From Endozoicomonas sp965199185 (GTDB taxonomy: Bacteria; Pseudomonadota; Gammaproteobacteria; Pseudomonadales; Endozoicomonadaceae), in the NCBI GenBank assembly GCA_965199185.1, contig CBDAQW010000028.1:1-64000 (forward strand): a stretch of DNA of 64,000 bases. Reading direction: 5' to 3'. The position numbers were made by a program, and so were the translations under genes. Under the pieces are notes generated by a model. It made no database searches. It saw nothing but the letters and a program-made list of their open reading frames with translations, and was not told where the DNA came from. Position 1 is the first letter of the stretch, and the number at the start of each line of letters is the position of its first letter. This document shows positions 18,337-27,900 of the stretch, piece after piece.

Positions 18337-20502
18337 TCAAACTGCTGCAGGTTTTTTCCGCCAAACTGTGCACTGAGCAACACTATGCTGGTATTTACGA
18401 GCCGTCTCTCTAATCACAAATGGCACATCCCGGGGAGGCTGCACTTCATCGAAATGATCGCCCAGAATTCGCTGCAAACCTGTGTAAGTATCGACCACTT
18501 CACCATTTTCCCGGATGCCACCAATCCAGTTGCCTTTTGGTGTGTATTCTTCCAGCCAGGTATAGGGTGAAGTGATAACAAGAACTCCGTCAGGACGAAG
18601 CCGCTCGTGGATTGTGCTGAGAAACCGTGCCGGATCATTCAGTCGGTCAATCAGGTTACCCGCAAAGATCAGGTTGTAATCGTTATAGATGGGTTTCAGG
18701 TTACAGGCGTCGCCCTGGGTGAAACGAATTCTACTCATATCGATATCTTCAAAATCCAGCTCATCAGCATCAGCCACCATATAATCACCCAGCTCACCCT
18801 CGGTAGGAATACAGTAACGAACCCGCCCCTTTTCCTGAAGTTCTGCGGCGGCAGAAATAAAACGGGCTGAAAAATCAATGCCATCGACGTGTTTGAAAAT
18901 CTCTTGCCAGTTCAAAACTAGTGCGCCCGACAGAGCAGCCCAAATCAAGTGCGCGGGTTTGCGCAGTGTTTTTTGAAGCCTCAAGACAGATTTGTGCACA
19001 GGTCAAAGGGTAGTTGGGCACATTGAACCAGTTGTCTCCGAAGTGGAACGCCAGGTATTGCGCGACCAATTCATCGGTCTCGTAAGGGTTGTCAGAAGTA
19101 TCGGTCACAGCAGTGGACTCCACGTAGCGAAAGCCAGCATGTTGGAAAAAGTGTTTTCTGAAGGCGTAGCGAGAATCTTTGATGGCATAATTGCCCGTGG
19201 AAATCCAGGAGCCGGCCTTTGATCAGATTGTGTCGTCCATCAAAGGTGGGTATGGAGAAATCATCATAGCAAGGGTGTACGCGGAATCCGTCGTAACCAT
19301 CAATGGCTGTCGTTGTCCATTGCCAGACATTACCGATAATATCGCAAAAATCACCAGTGCGGAATTGATCGACGGGGCAGGACGATGCCCAGTATTCCAG
19401 ATTGATATTACCCGGAGCTGCATCCCAGTACGGTTGATCGCTATCTATCTGTTCCCGCAGGCAATACCACTCAGCTTCGCTGGGCAACTGGATTTGCTTG
19501 CCCGTGACTTCCGATTTCCAGCGGCAAAAAGCCTGGGCTTCATGGCAGTTCACGTCGACGGGCCAGTTCCAGGGCATGTCGATTTCTTTTCAGCATGGTG
19601 CGATAATAGTAATCATCTCCGGCAATTATCCAGAACTCAGGATGGCAACGCTTGCTGAATGTCGCCCAGGCCCAGCCTTCATCAGTCCACCAGCGTTCGT
19701 TAACGTAGCCACCAGCATCCATAAAGTCTTTGAATTCTTTATTGCTGACCAGGTATTCACTGGCTTTAAACGGTTCAACATCAATATCATAGCGACCGTA
19801 TTCGTTATCCCAGCCATAGAGTTCGTTATCGTAACCTTTACCAAGACGGAGTGTTTGACCGGAAAACGTCTATCAAACGATTTTCAGGTGCAACGCCTGA
19901 TTCCTGGCAGGGATACCAGTCTTTGTGCATGGTCACATAGGAAACTGGTAACTGCCGTATAAGTACCGAAGAAGTTTCCAAATGGATGCGCTCATGTTCA
20001 ATCCCCATGATAATAATCCAGGCAGGGCTTTCCCAGGTAACAGGCACTTCTATTGGCATTTCCTGTATGAAATCGCTCACCAGAACCCGAACCTTGTTAC
20101 GATAGCTTTGTACCTCCTCGACGGTTGGCCACTGATAATGGCTGTCATCAAGATCATCCCAGGACATCTCGTCGACACCAATAGCGACCGTGGATTCGAT
20201 AAATGAGTCTACACGATGGGGATTAATTTGGCGGTGATGAGCTTGTTGATGAAGAAAGCTGCCGTGTGGCCGTAGTAGAAAATCAGAGGGTGCCTGAGAG
20301 GGGTTGCTTTTTCAAACCAGGCTTCGCTACAAGCAAGGGTTTCAAATAACTGTTCGTAATGATCAAAGGTTTCCTGAAAATAATTAAGTAACTCTTGTCG
20401 TTTATCTTCAGGAGTTCCCTGGTTCAGTATGAGTGTGCGTGTTACTTTGATAGAAGAAAGTCCAGGACGGCTGTTATCGATATTACTAGCTGAAGTATCC
20501 AA
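18337..20502 (-). pseudogene. ovoA: ovoA, ovothiol synthase (sulfoxide synthase plus methyltransferase), five frameshifts
   Basis: Six consecutive frames rebuild one protein of about 720 residues, the usual OvoA length. N-terminal DinB-like part: LNQGTPEDKRQELLNYF and PLRHPLIFYYGHTAAFFINK (20502-20209), then EMSWDDLDDSHYQWP and the iron-binding H-x3-H-x-E motif in EHERIHLET. FGE-sulfatase part: NELYGWDNEYGRYDID, WWTDEGWAWATF, MPWNWPVDVNCHEAQAFCRW and IIGNVWQW. C-terminal SAM methyltransferase: ALDLGCSVGRTSFELARDF and VDGIDFSARF. Shifts fall near 20215, 19855, 19565, 19225 and 18890; four are explained by one extra base in a short run. OvoA joins cysteine to histidine and leads to the antioxidant ovothiol A. 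As read, it cannot make a full-length enzyme. Confidence 0.88.
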
Positions 20503-20683
20503 GATTCATACTCATTCTGGGTGTTAGTGGGGGTCGGGTTTAAGGCAAAGGATCTGGATTTGGAGACATACTTCCGTGCTGAGTAGTTATTCGATCCAAA
20601 CAGTTAGTTGAAAACATGTTTAACTCTTCTGCCTGGTCGCGTGATCGCTAAAAGAATCCAAGACCAAGGTAAAATAGACCCCA

Positions 20684-20702
20684 GGCTTGCTTTGCGCAAG
20701 CC
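20684..20702 (-). terminator. Hairpin downstream of the yhcC-like gene, weak terminator candidate
   Basis: GGCTTGC and GCAAGCC form a perfect 7-bp GC-rich stem with a 5-base loop, 18 bases beyond the stop at 20720. On the minus strand the tail is only moderately U-rich (TGGGGTCTATTTT), so termination may be weak. Confidence 0.45.
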
Positions 20703-20719
20703 GAGCTTACACCCATGAC

Positions 20720-21625
20720 TTAATCAGATGTCAGACAATGGTTCTCTAATTTTTTATACAACATCCCCAACACATCCCACTTGTGCATTGACCATTCGGG
20801 AGACAGCAGATATTGCCTTTCACCAGAACCGGTGAGCCGATGAAATAATAAATGATCAGGTGCCCGTCGGATAATTTCTGCCAGAACGTCAGTGTACGAT
20901 TCTATGGTCAGCTCACGTACTAGCCCTTTACGCCAGTCACGGGCGAGCTGGGTGCCTTTAACAATATGCAATGGATGTATTTTTATGGCATCTACACCAA
21001 GCTCAACGACTTTATCAAAACTGATCAAGGTATCTTCAGGTTCTTCACCAGGCAAGCCCATGATTAGGTGAGTACAGAGCTTAAGACCGTGTTTCTTTGC
21101 TCTCTGAACAGCATCAACATATTCCGCAAAGCCATGACCACGATTGATAGTTTGCAGGGTTTCATCAAAACTCGACTGCAGACCAAGTTCCAGCCAGACT
21201 TCATAGCCTTTGCTCTGATATTCCGCCAGAAGCGCCAACACAGGCCCAGGAACGCAATCCGGACGAGTCCCAACGGCAAGACCAATAACATTAGGCTGGG
21301 CGAGAGCCTCATCATAATAACGACGAAGATCGTCTACTGAGCCGTAAGTGTTGCTGTAAGACTGAAAGTAGGCAATAAATTTATTGGCACCGGTTCGGGC
21401 AATGACTTTCTCTTTAGCAGTGCTGATCTGATCCGCTATTTCACCGCAGAGTGTACTGGCAGGACTGAAGGAGGCATTGTTACAGAAAGTACAACCACCA
21501 ATGCCTTTAGTGCCATCACGGTTAGGACAGGTAAAGGAAGCATTCACCGACAACTTATGCACTTTCTCTCCGTACTTCTGCTTCAGGTAACGGCCAAAAG
21601 TATTAACGAACCGGGTCATGTCCAT
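20720..21625 (-). CDS. yhcC: Radical SAM protein, YhcC / TIGR01212 family
   Basis: A 301-residue Elp3-like radical SAM enzyme. The cluster-binding cysteines are in SFTCPNRDGTKGIGGCTFCN, with the wide first spacing typical of this family rather than classic CxxxCxxC. Further family blocks are FIAYFQSYSNTYG, GLAVGTRPDC, VWLELGLQSSFDETL, NRGHGF and HLIMGLPGEE. E. coli YhcC has this architecture and its biochemical role is not firmly known. It is probably monocistronic. Two Met (positions 1 and 3) are possible starts, neither with a strong ribosome site. Confidence 0.88.
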   Translation of the reverse strand: MDMTRFVNTFGRYLKQKYGEKVHKLSVNASFTCPNRDGTKGIGGCTFCNNASFSPASTLCGEIADQISTAKEKVIARTGANKFIAYFQSYSNTYGSVDDLRRYYDEALAQPNVIGLAVGTRPDCVPGPVLALLAEYQSKGYEVWLELGLQSSFDETLQTINRGHGFAEYVDAVQRAKKHGLKLCTHLIMGLPGEEPEDTLISFDKVVELGVDAIKIHPLHIVKGTQLARDWRKGLVRELTIESYTDVLAEIIRRAPDHLLFHRLTGSGERQYLLSPEWSMHKWDVLGMLYKKLENHCLTSD

Positions 21626-21707
21626 GATGGGAATCTATCGCTATAAAAACGATAAAAAATACCCATTGAATGACTATCAGCCTATAAGGAATTGTCCGGT
21701 TTGGTGT

Positions 21708-22010
21708 TTATTCGCTTTTCTTCATACGGTCCAGCGCTTCTTGCACAATGGCTCTGGCTTCATCCTGACTGGCGTTCATTGCCTCGGGGTCATCCGGTGC
21801 AACACGCCACTCGATAATGCGCTTGGCGAGTTTCCTTGCCATGACACCGACAAGGTCATCAAGATAAGCATCATCAAACATGGTCAGCGGCATAAACCGC
21901 AAGTGGACAAGAAGCTGCTCCTGCTTATCAACTTCTTTCATGTGGATGGCGAAGTCGCCTGCGTCGGTAGTGCTTTGACTAATTGTTAAGGTAAAGTGTT
22001 CACCGCTCAT
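21708..22010 (-). CDS. Hypothetical 100-residue cytoplasmic protein
   Basis: A small acidic protein without signal peptide or membrane segments. It begins with a predicted beta hairpin (HFTLTISQS..DFAIHMKEV, LLVHLRFMPL), has a helical middle (DDLVGVMARKLAKRIIEW) and ends in a helix (EARAIVQEALDRMKK). The frame is well kept and ends 82 bases before the yhcC-like gene on the same strand, so the two may be cotranscribed. I do not recognise the family. Confidence 0.55.
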   Translation of the reverse strand: MSGEHFTLTISQSTTDAGDFAIHMKEVDKQEQLLVHLRFMPLTMFDDAYLDDLVGVMARKLAKRIIEWRVAPDDPEAMNASQDEARAIVQEALDRMKKSE

Positions 22011-22270
22011 GGAAATCTCCCGACTGTACTAATGAGATTTGTCGGCGGAGGTGTGGGGGGCTTTACACCAATCAGATACTCTTGATGTGGTTATTTTCAT
22101 CCATCGTAGAACCTGTTAATTCTGGTTTGCTCATGCCGATAGAGGTACGCGATAACAAAATGAATAGAAAGTCTTTTTCATTTTTCTCTTTAATAATCAT
22201 GGTCTAAACGGCGTCGTTGACTAAGCTGATCAATAGTAAAACCTTTTATAACGATTGGGGGAAATGCACC

Positions 22271-22555
22271 ATGTCATTAATTACTAACAAAAATACTGAG
22301 CTGCCTGAGTCTGGTAATAATGGTCAGATAGGTAATGTAAAGCCTGTTGACCAGGTAGATGCCATGCAAGCTGACAAGTTTTCTGATCTGGTTGATAAAG
22401 ATCAACAAAAAGCCACTATGGAAAATGAAGTTGATGAAGCGGCTATTACTCCGGAAGAATTACAGCGTCAGATTCGTGACAGCATGTTCAGAAATGGCTT
22501 CACCCGCTCAATAGAGAAAGCCAGAGAGATTTCTGATGAACTGAAGAAGGGTTAA
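22271..22555 (+). CDS. Small hypothetical protein, possible T3SS-associated
   Basis: I start at the Met at 22271 (MSLITNKNTELPES) because GGGGGAA sits just before it; an in-frame Met at 22217 lacks a site. The product has 94 residues, polar and acidic. The first half is unstructured and rich in Asn, Gln and Asp; a helical C-terminus (ITPEELQRQIRDSMFRNGF, EKAREISDELKKG) follows. No family is recognised. The disordered N-terminus resembles T3SS substrates in this genome, but that is weak evidence. Confidence 0.45.
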   Translation: MSLITNKNTELPESGNNGQIGNVKPVDQVDAMQADKFSDLVDKDQQKATMENEVDEAAITPEELQRQIRDSMFRNGFTRSIEKAREISDELKKG

Positions 22556-22739
22556 TCGGCTAGCTTCTACAGTTTGTCATTAAATTGCCTGCTTTTGGCA
22601 TCTCTTTCCTACTCTGCAGTTTTAATTACTTTTAAGTATAAAACGGCATTTGTTCATCGATTACACTTATCTGAGGATCAGAATATTCTCTGCAGAGTTT
22701 TCCTTTAGGTGACTTGAAGCAGTTTTAGAGAGCGTATAT

Positions 22740-24716
22740 ATGGCATTGCAATCAGGTAATATAATTCCGTTGAATTCAGGCTCACATTCATCCGGTCTGC
22801 TGCCTGAACTTTGCTCTCGCCTTAATCAACTGACCTCAGAGCATATTTATCCAGAGACGCCCAGTTTAATTCCTTACTTACTGAATCAAATAAATGAGCA
22901 TCTGGAAACTGCAGAAAGCAATCAGGAAATTATTTGTCTGACAGACTGCCAAAATGCACTGCGAAAACAGGCCAAAGAAATAGAAGACAACCTTCGTACG
23001 CAATGGGTCAAAACAGACATTAACACATCGGGCTCAATAGCAAATGAAAATGCCCCACTGGTGTTACTGGATAATGATGATCTGGATCATAAGCTAATCT
23101 GGGTATCTGCCTCTGAGCATATGGCAACCGATGAAAATGCTCAGAGGTTATTTCGTATCAAGCAACGCTTCAACCAGGCATTTCCGCATTTTGACGACCT
23201 GATTCCTGCCACACCCGATAAGCTCTGCTCCGGCTTTTCGGAATCACTAAGCTTGATAAGACCGGATTTTGAAATCGAACAGAAGTTATTGCAGTGGTTC
23301 TCATGCCATATTCAATCTGCCGCAGACACTCTTTGGATTGAAGTGGATAAGTTGCTGGATGAAATGGGGCTACCGGATATTGAAGATCAACGGCGACATT
23401 CAAATAAGATGAAACAGTCAGTCCCTTCAATTTCCAGATCTGGTGTGGTTCTGGATGAAGAGCCAGTAAGCCAAACGGAAGTCGTTCATGTGCCCGACAG
23501 CGCAACCTCCTCAAGCCAACCGTTAATGGAGCTATCTGAGAGAACAGATAGCCAACTGATGGATTCTCTTGCAGAAAAGCTGGTACTGCGTGTTGAAGAT
23601 ATGCTGGTTAAGGATAATATTATTCCTGAAGCAAAATTAGCGTGTATTCGATCGAGCCAGCTGGCATCAGTTCTTAACGATCTGCAGTCAGAAATCAACA
23701 GCCAGCATCTTTCTATTATCAATCTTACAGAATCCATCACGAAGGCTCTTGAACACCATGATGGCTCTCAAAAATTATCTCGCCGACATGAAGATTTGAT
23801 CAATTTAGTGGGTTTGCTGTTTGAATATATTCTGGATGATCATCAACTCCCTGAAGACATCAGAAAAGAGATCGCACTCTTACAAATCCCTATACTCAAG
23901 CTAGCTATCTGTGAACAGGACTTTCTTGGCAACAGAGAACATCCTGCGAGAATACTCCTTAATGAAATGACATCAGCTTCTATGGGTTATAACAGCGACC
24001 TGTTTTTCAGTGAACCTTTATTACCACTGATAGAAAAGACGGTACGCACCATTATTTCAGAATCTCAGAATGATCTTTCTGTGTTTGAACGTTCACTGGA
24101 AACATTCCAAAGAGAACTTCATCTAATCAGGCTATCTGAAGAGCCTGATGTTGAAGTGATCAGCGAGGAGAAGCCTGAACGACTTCCTGAACCCGATCAA
24201 GTGTTATCTGAATGGGTAACAGAAGCTGAATCAACCGGAGAGCCATTAGTAGAATCAGGCACTTATTTTGAAATCAACATTCCTATAGAAGATCAATCAG
24301 AATTTGAAGAAAAGATTATTTTGGAGAGCACTAAAGAAGATGCCTGTCCAGATATTGAGCTGGGGTCAGAAGAAGAAAGTCATGACAAAAACACTGAAAC
24401 TATTGAATCTGAACAGAGCACTGAGTCAGATGCTAGCGTTGACGATGTGTTTATCCAGGCAGCCAGTATTCGTACAGGCCAGTGGGTTGACGTTTTAGGC
24501 GAAGGTCAATTACACCGAATGCGATGCAAGTTGTCCACAATCAACACAAAAGATAATCGTTATCTTTTTGTCAATGGCTCTGGCATGAGAGTCGCTGAGT
24601 ACACCAGTGAACAGCTTCAGAAAGAAATAGATCAGGGCAATATTGTTATTCAGGAATATCATCAAATTTTTGATAGGGCACTGCATGCTGTCATCGAAAA
24701 GTTCAAGAAGAAATAA
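22740..24716 (+). CDS. DUF1631 family protein
   Basis: A 658-residue cytoplasmic protein. The middle block LQIPILKLAICEQDFLGNRE with HPARILLNEM, and the C-terminal block RTGQWVDVLGEG, RYLFVNGSGMRVAE and IFDRALHAVIEK, are hallmarks of DUF1631 proteins found across pseudomonads and relatives, where the function is not established. The rest is helical, with an acidic low-complexity stretch (about residues 480-580). The C-terminal part resembles a small beta barrel like those that bind cyclic dinucleotides, which is speculation. Its stop overlaps the frame that contains the Hpt gene, suggesting cotranscription. Confidence 0.75.
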   Translation: MALQSGNIIPLNSGSHSSGLLPELCSRLNQLTSEHIYPETPSLIPYLLNQINEHLETAESNQEIICLTDCQNALRKQAKEIEDNLRTQWVKTDINTSGSIANENAPLVLLDNDDLDHKLIWVSASEHMATDENAQRLFRIKQRFNQAFPHFDDLIPATPDKLCSGFSESLSLIRPDFEIEQKLLQWFSCHIQSAADTLWIEVDKLLDEMGLPDIEDQRRHSNKMKQSVPSISRSGVVLDEEPVSQTEVVHVPDSATSSSQPLMELSERTDSQLMDSLAEKLVLRVEDMLVKDNIIPEAKLACIRSSQLASVLNDLQSEINSQHLSIINLTESITKALEHHDGSQKLSRRHEDLINLVGLLFEYILDDHQLPEDIRKEIALLQIPILKLAICEQDFLGNREHPARILLNEMTSASMGYNSDLFFSEPLLPLIEKTVRTIISESQNDLSVFERSLETFQRELHLIRLSEEPDVEVISEEKPERLPEPDQVLSEWVTEAESTGEPLVESGTYFEINIPIEDQSEFEEKIILESTKEDACPDIELGSEEESHDKNTETIESEQSTESDASVDDVFIQAASIRTGQWVDVLGEGQLHRMRCKLSTINTKDNRYLFVNGSGMRVAEYTSEQLQKEIDQGNIVIQEYHQIFDRALHAVIEKFKKK

Positions 24717-24772
24717 TGCTTCTCAAGACCTGCGCAGAATGGACGACAAGTACCCAATACAATGGAGGTAGC

Positions 24773-25096
24773 ATGTTAGATTTGCAGCAATTAAGAGACA
24801 TCAGCCATGGTGACCCAATCCTTCTGGATGAGCTGTTAAAAACATTTATCCAGACGACTCGTGAAGATTTACGCAACCTTCAGACTGCGGTTAATAACCG
24901 ACAGAACCCACTGATTGCAAGCGTTGCTCATCGTATCAAAGGTGGCGCCTCAATTGTAGGCGCTCATCAATTGATGTCATTAGCAGAAGATCTTGAAAAA
25001 AAAGGTAATCAGGGCTCAGAAGATCGCTACGACGATCTTATGGTGTCCATGCAAGATAATTTTGCTGCCATCGAACGCTTATACCCCGGATTTTGA
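24773..25096 (+). CDS. Free-standing Hpt (histidine phosphotransfer) protein
   Basis: I start at the Met at 24773 (MLDLQQLRDISHGDP), preceded by GGAGG; the frame is open from 24716 without a good site. The product has 107 residues, the size of a single Hpt four-helix bundle. VAHRIKGGASIVGAHQL carries the phospho-accepting His and the helix-capping Gly residues of the family. Such proteins relay phosphate between hybrid kinases and response regulators, and no kinase or regulator partner is adjacent. It follows the DUF1631 gene and its 3' end overlaps the convergent membrane-protein gene by 18 bases. Confidence 0.8.
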   Translation: MLDLQQLRDISHGDPILLDELLKTFIQTTREDLRNLQTAVNNRQNPLIASVAHRIKGGASIVGAHQLMSLAEDLEKKGNQGSEDRYDDLMVSMQDNFAAIERLYPGF

Positions 25097-25744
25097 TTTG
25101 GTTGTGAGACTAAACAATCTGAACCCCACGACAATAATGAATGCTAACAATGGTGCTTCCAACAGTGCACCCAGCATTCTTATACCATAATCGCCGCCAA
25201 GACTCTCTACCATACTGCTAATCAGTAAATGGCTGGCCATTAAAATCATCAGAATAATGCCAAACGCCGGAAGCAGTGTCGCTGTTCTCCCCTGTGTTCT
25301 TTCAAAACTGTGTTGTATGGCTTCCATCGGGTCATCTTCGTGCATAACGATAAAGTACTCGGCAAAAAACAGTTTATAGAGAAAGAAAACTCCGGGTATA
25401 ACATAAAGACTTAAACCAAACAGAACCATCAGAGTACTGATCAGGTAGCAAGTGAACAGATTTCCATAAGTAAGGCAGGATTTCTTCACACTCTCATATA
25501 CATTCAGGTTCTCACCTTTATCCCGGCTGGCAATGAAATAAATAGCCGCACCTGTGGCGATCGGCTCAAAAATCGCTGTACTGATTAAAGAGGACATGGT
25601 TATTGCCCAATGATTTGATGCATCTATTTGGCTGATCAGATTGATGTTCAGCATCTCAGCTGCAATACCTGCCAAAGCGAACAGAAACGTCAGGGTAACC
25701 CCGTATCTTGAGAAAAAATAAAGTGATTGTTTCAACGCTAACAT
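25079..25744 (-). CDS. YciC-like integral membrane protein
   Basis: A 221-residue protein with about six hydrophobic segments: VTLTFLFALAGIAAEML, ITMSSLISTAIFEPIATGAA, LFTCYLISTLMVLFGLSLY, a central FLYKLFFAEYFIVMHEDDP motif, LPAFGIILMILMASHLLI, and APLLAFIIVVGFRLF. The arrangement, with an amphipathic EDDPMEAIQHSFERTQGR helix in the middle, is that of the YciC/UPF0259 and glycerophosphoryl-diester-like inner membrane families of unknown role. It converges on the Hpt gene with a short overlap. Confidence 0.6.
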   Translation of the reverse strand: MLALKQSLYFFSRYGVTLTFLFALAGIAAEMLNINLISQIDASNHWAITMSSLISTAIFEPIATGAAIYFIASRDKGENLNVYESVKKSCLTYGNLFTCYLISTLMVLFGLSLYVIPGVFFLYKLFFAEYFIVMHEDDPMEAIQHSFERTQGRTATLLPAFGIILMILMASHLLISSMVESLGGDYGIRMLGALLEAPLLAFIIVVGFRLFSLTTKSKSGV

Positions 25745-25896
25745 TGAGCAAGTCCTATCACAGATGAAGAGATTTTCACGGCCAAAGCCGCCGGTATCCG
25801 ATAAATAAATATCGACTTTCTGGAAGGAATATTGATCAAGGCTCTGGAGTATTTTCAGAAATACAACTCACTTCAGAGCGATCCGGAGAGAAGGCG

Positions 25897-26592
25897 TTAC
25901 CAGGGAATCAGAGAACCATCGTAATTGAAGAATAAACCGCTGTTTGCTTCAGACAGTGATTCAATAACACGGCTTAACCCACTGATGGATGTTTGTGAAT
26001 CAATCGAAGCATCAGCGCCTCCCATGTCCGTTTGGACCCATCCCGGATGAACCAGCGCGACTTTGATGCCCTGATCAGCCAGATCAATCGCCAAACTTTT
26101 ACCCACCGCATTCAACGCCGCTTTAGATGACCGGTAGATGTAAGACCCACCCTTCTGATTATCGCCCATACTGCCCATCTTACTGGTCAGAATGATGATT
26201 TTTTTCTCAGTGCTGTTGGCTACTCTATCGGTTAAAGCCTTAACCACCATCAGCGGAGCAACAGTGTTTGTGCGTAACACTTCCATCCATTCATCAGCCT
26301 GAACATCTTGGTGGTTATGAATCCGAGGACCGTAGATCCCGGCATTATGAATAAGAATATCAATTGGTTCAGCAATGACTTCAGACAGTTTGCCAAGCTG
26401 AACATCATTATTCACATCGAGCGTAACGGTTTGAAGCTGACTTCCTGATGTTTGTTGCAGTTGCAATAACTCACTGGCTTTTTCCGGAGCTCTGCAGCAG
26501 GCATAGACTTTGTCACCCTTTGTCAGAAACTGTCGGCAAAATTCCAAACCCAGCCCCCTACTCGCTCCAATAACAGCTACGACTCTTGTCAT
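25897..26592 (-). CDS. Short-chain dehydrogenase/reductase
   Basis: A 231-residue classical SDR. The nucleotide-binding motif GASRGLGLEFCRQF is at residues 9-22, LDVNND and ILIHNAGIYG (NAG motif) follow. The catalytic set is complete: Ser in ILTSKMGSMGDN, then YIYRSSKAALN with Tyr-x3-Lys. The VHPGWVQTDMGG cofactor loop is also present. It resembles the YbgI/CsgA-type oxidoreductases acting on carbonyls with NAD(P)H. The substrate is unknown. Monocistronic. Confidence 0.85.
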   Translation of the reverse strand: MTRVVAVIGASRGLGLEFCRQFLTKGDKVYACCRAPEKASELLQLQQTSGSQLQTVTLDVNNDVQLGKLSEVIAEPIDILIHNAGIYGPRIHNHQDVQADEWMEVLRTNTVAPLMVVKALTDRVANSTEKKIIILTSKMGSMGDNQKGGSYIYRSSKAALNAVGKSLAIDLADQGIKVALVHPGWVQTDMGGADASIDSQTSISGLSRVIESLSEANSGLFFNYDGSLIPW

Positions 26593-26701
26593 TTTTTCTC
26601 TCCTATCGATTCATCGAAAGATAACTAATGGTGGAATTAAACGGAGTTCTGGCCGATGATTATAGAGCCTAATCAATAACCAACCACCAGGGAACGGTGC
26701 C

Positions 26702-27472
26702 ATGGTCGATATATCATCAGGAAACAGAGGTGTTAATAATAGCCCTGTAAATTCTCCCAATGACAATAATAGAGTAAGAACCGATAAAGCAGGCCGTAAG
26801 GGCAACCAAACGATCACCTCAAACGAACCTGACAGTGCTCAGGTTGATCGAACACCCTCGCAAACACCTGCAAGCTCACTGAACAAGCGCAACATTAAAA
26901 GTCATCAGCAAACACACAGTTTGCAGGGCAGTGTTGATATCAGTACCATCAGGCGGCTGGCTCTCTCAAATCAGTGGCCGGGTGTTTTGTCAGCCATAAA
27001 ACTGCATATTTCTGATCAGGATCAGTTAAGTCAGCTGCTGCACGAACTGGGTTCTGCCTTCCCTTACCCTGCTGATGTTCAGGATGCTATCTGTGATGAG
27101 TTCAGCACCCATTGCGCATCTCGCACTGCTGCCATTCTGGTGTCTAATCTGTCTGATGACCCAAACGAAGCCCGTGGTAGTTTGTTATTAATCATCGATC
27201 AGCCAGAGCGACATGATAGCCCTATTGGCTTTCTGTCACGACGTTCGTCAAAAGAATTTGTTGCGGAGCATGATTTTGATGAAGCGGACGTCCCTTTGCT
27301 GGTATTTAAAACCACTGAGCGTACTTATGATCAGGTCGTTTCCAGAATCGAGGAACTGGAAAACCAGTTGCTTGAATATGCTACTGATGAAGAAGCACAA
27401 GCTATTCGAAACAACAGAAACGAGCGCCGGATTGAAACCGAATATCGAAGAGAGCAAATCACCGTTCGATAA
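26702..27472 (+). CDS. Hypothetical 256-residue protein with disordered N-terminus
   Basis: No family is recognised. Residues 1-75 are disordered and rich in Asn, Ser, Pro, Gln and Lys (MVDISSGNRGVNNSPVNSPN). Residues 80-160 look like a small globular domain, and the C-terminal 60 residues are strongly helical and charged (SRIEELENQLLEYATDEEAQ). There is no signal peptide. The overall design (disordered start, compact domain, coiled end) is like type III substrates encoded in the T3SS locus about 4 kb away, but a direct link is not shown. A terminator follows at 27488. Confidence 0.5.
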   Translation: MVDISSGNRGVNNSPVNSPNDNNRVRTDKAGRKGNQTITSNEPDSAQVDRTPSQTPASSLNKRNIKSHQQTHSLQGSVDISTIRRLALSNQWPGVLSAIKLHISDQDQLSQLLHELGSAFPYPADVQDAICDEFSTHCASRTAAILVSNLSDDPNEARGSLLLIIDQPERHDSPIGFLSRRSSKEFVAEHDFDEADVPLLVFKTTERTYDQVVSRIEELENQLLEYATDEEAQAIRNNRNERRIETEYRREQITVR

Positions 27473-27487
27473 ACTGAAGATAAACTG

Positions 27488-27514
27488 AAAAAAGGAGCCA
27501 AACGGCTCCTTTTT
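27488..27514. terminator. Bidirectional rho-independent terminator
   Basis: AAAAAAGGAGCC, a 4-base AAAC loop and GGCTCCTTTTT form a strong stem with a U-tract on both strands. It lies between the plus-strand gene ending at 27472 and frdD ending at 27540, and likely serves both. Confidence 0.85.
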
Positions 27515-27539
27515 CATAGATTGGATACCTACTGCAACA

Positions 27540-27887
27540 TTAAACCAGCAGCAGAGCCGTCACTGCACTCAATACCAGAGTACTCCCGTAACACAGTGCT
27601 TTTACCATCGTACCCGGATGGAAACCCAAGTCATGGGAACCATGATAAATACGGTGAATACACGCCCAGTAAGATGGCACCAGAGCCACCAGCAGCGCCA
27701 GCTTGCCAATCCAGCTTTCCAGGAAGAAAGCGGACATGCGCTCATAGGCCAGAGCTTCTGCCGGAATCATCTCCAGAGACACACCCAGAATCACCAGAAT
27801 GATCACCGGAAAGAAGAAAGCGATGGTCGTACCACCCGCACCAAACAGACTCCATAACAGAGGCTCAATGTGACGTTTATTGCTCAT
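27540..27887 (-). CDS. frdD: Fumarate reductase membrane subunit FrdD
   Basis: A 115-residue three-helix membrane protein: EPLLWSLFGAGGTTIAFFFP, a LESWIGKLALLVALVPSYWA helix with HRIYHGSHDLG, and a C-terminal helix. Length and the paired HR..HG..D segment match FrdD, which with FrdC anchors the enzyme and forms the menaquinol site. It is the last gene of the frdABCD operon, 13 bases after frdC. Confidence 0.9.
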   Translation of the reverse strand: MSNKRHIEPLLWSLFGAGGTTIAFFFPVIILVILGVSLEMIPAEALAYERMSAFFLESWIGKLALLVALVPSYWACIHRIYHGSHDLGFHPGTMVKALCYGSTLVLSAVTALLLV

Positions 27888-27900
27888 GTTTCCTCCTCCC

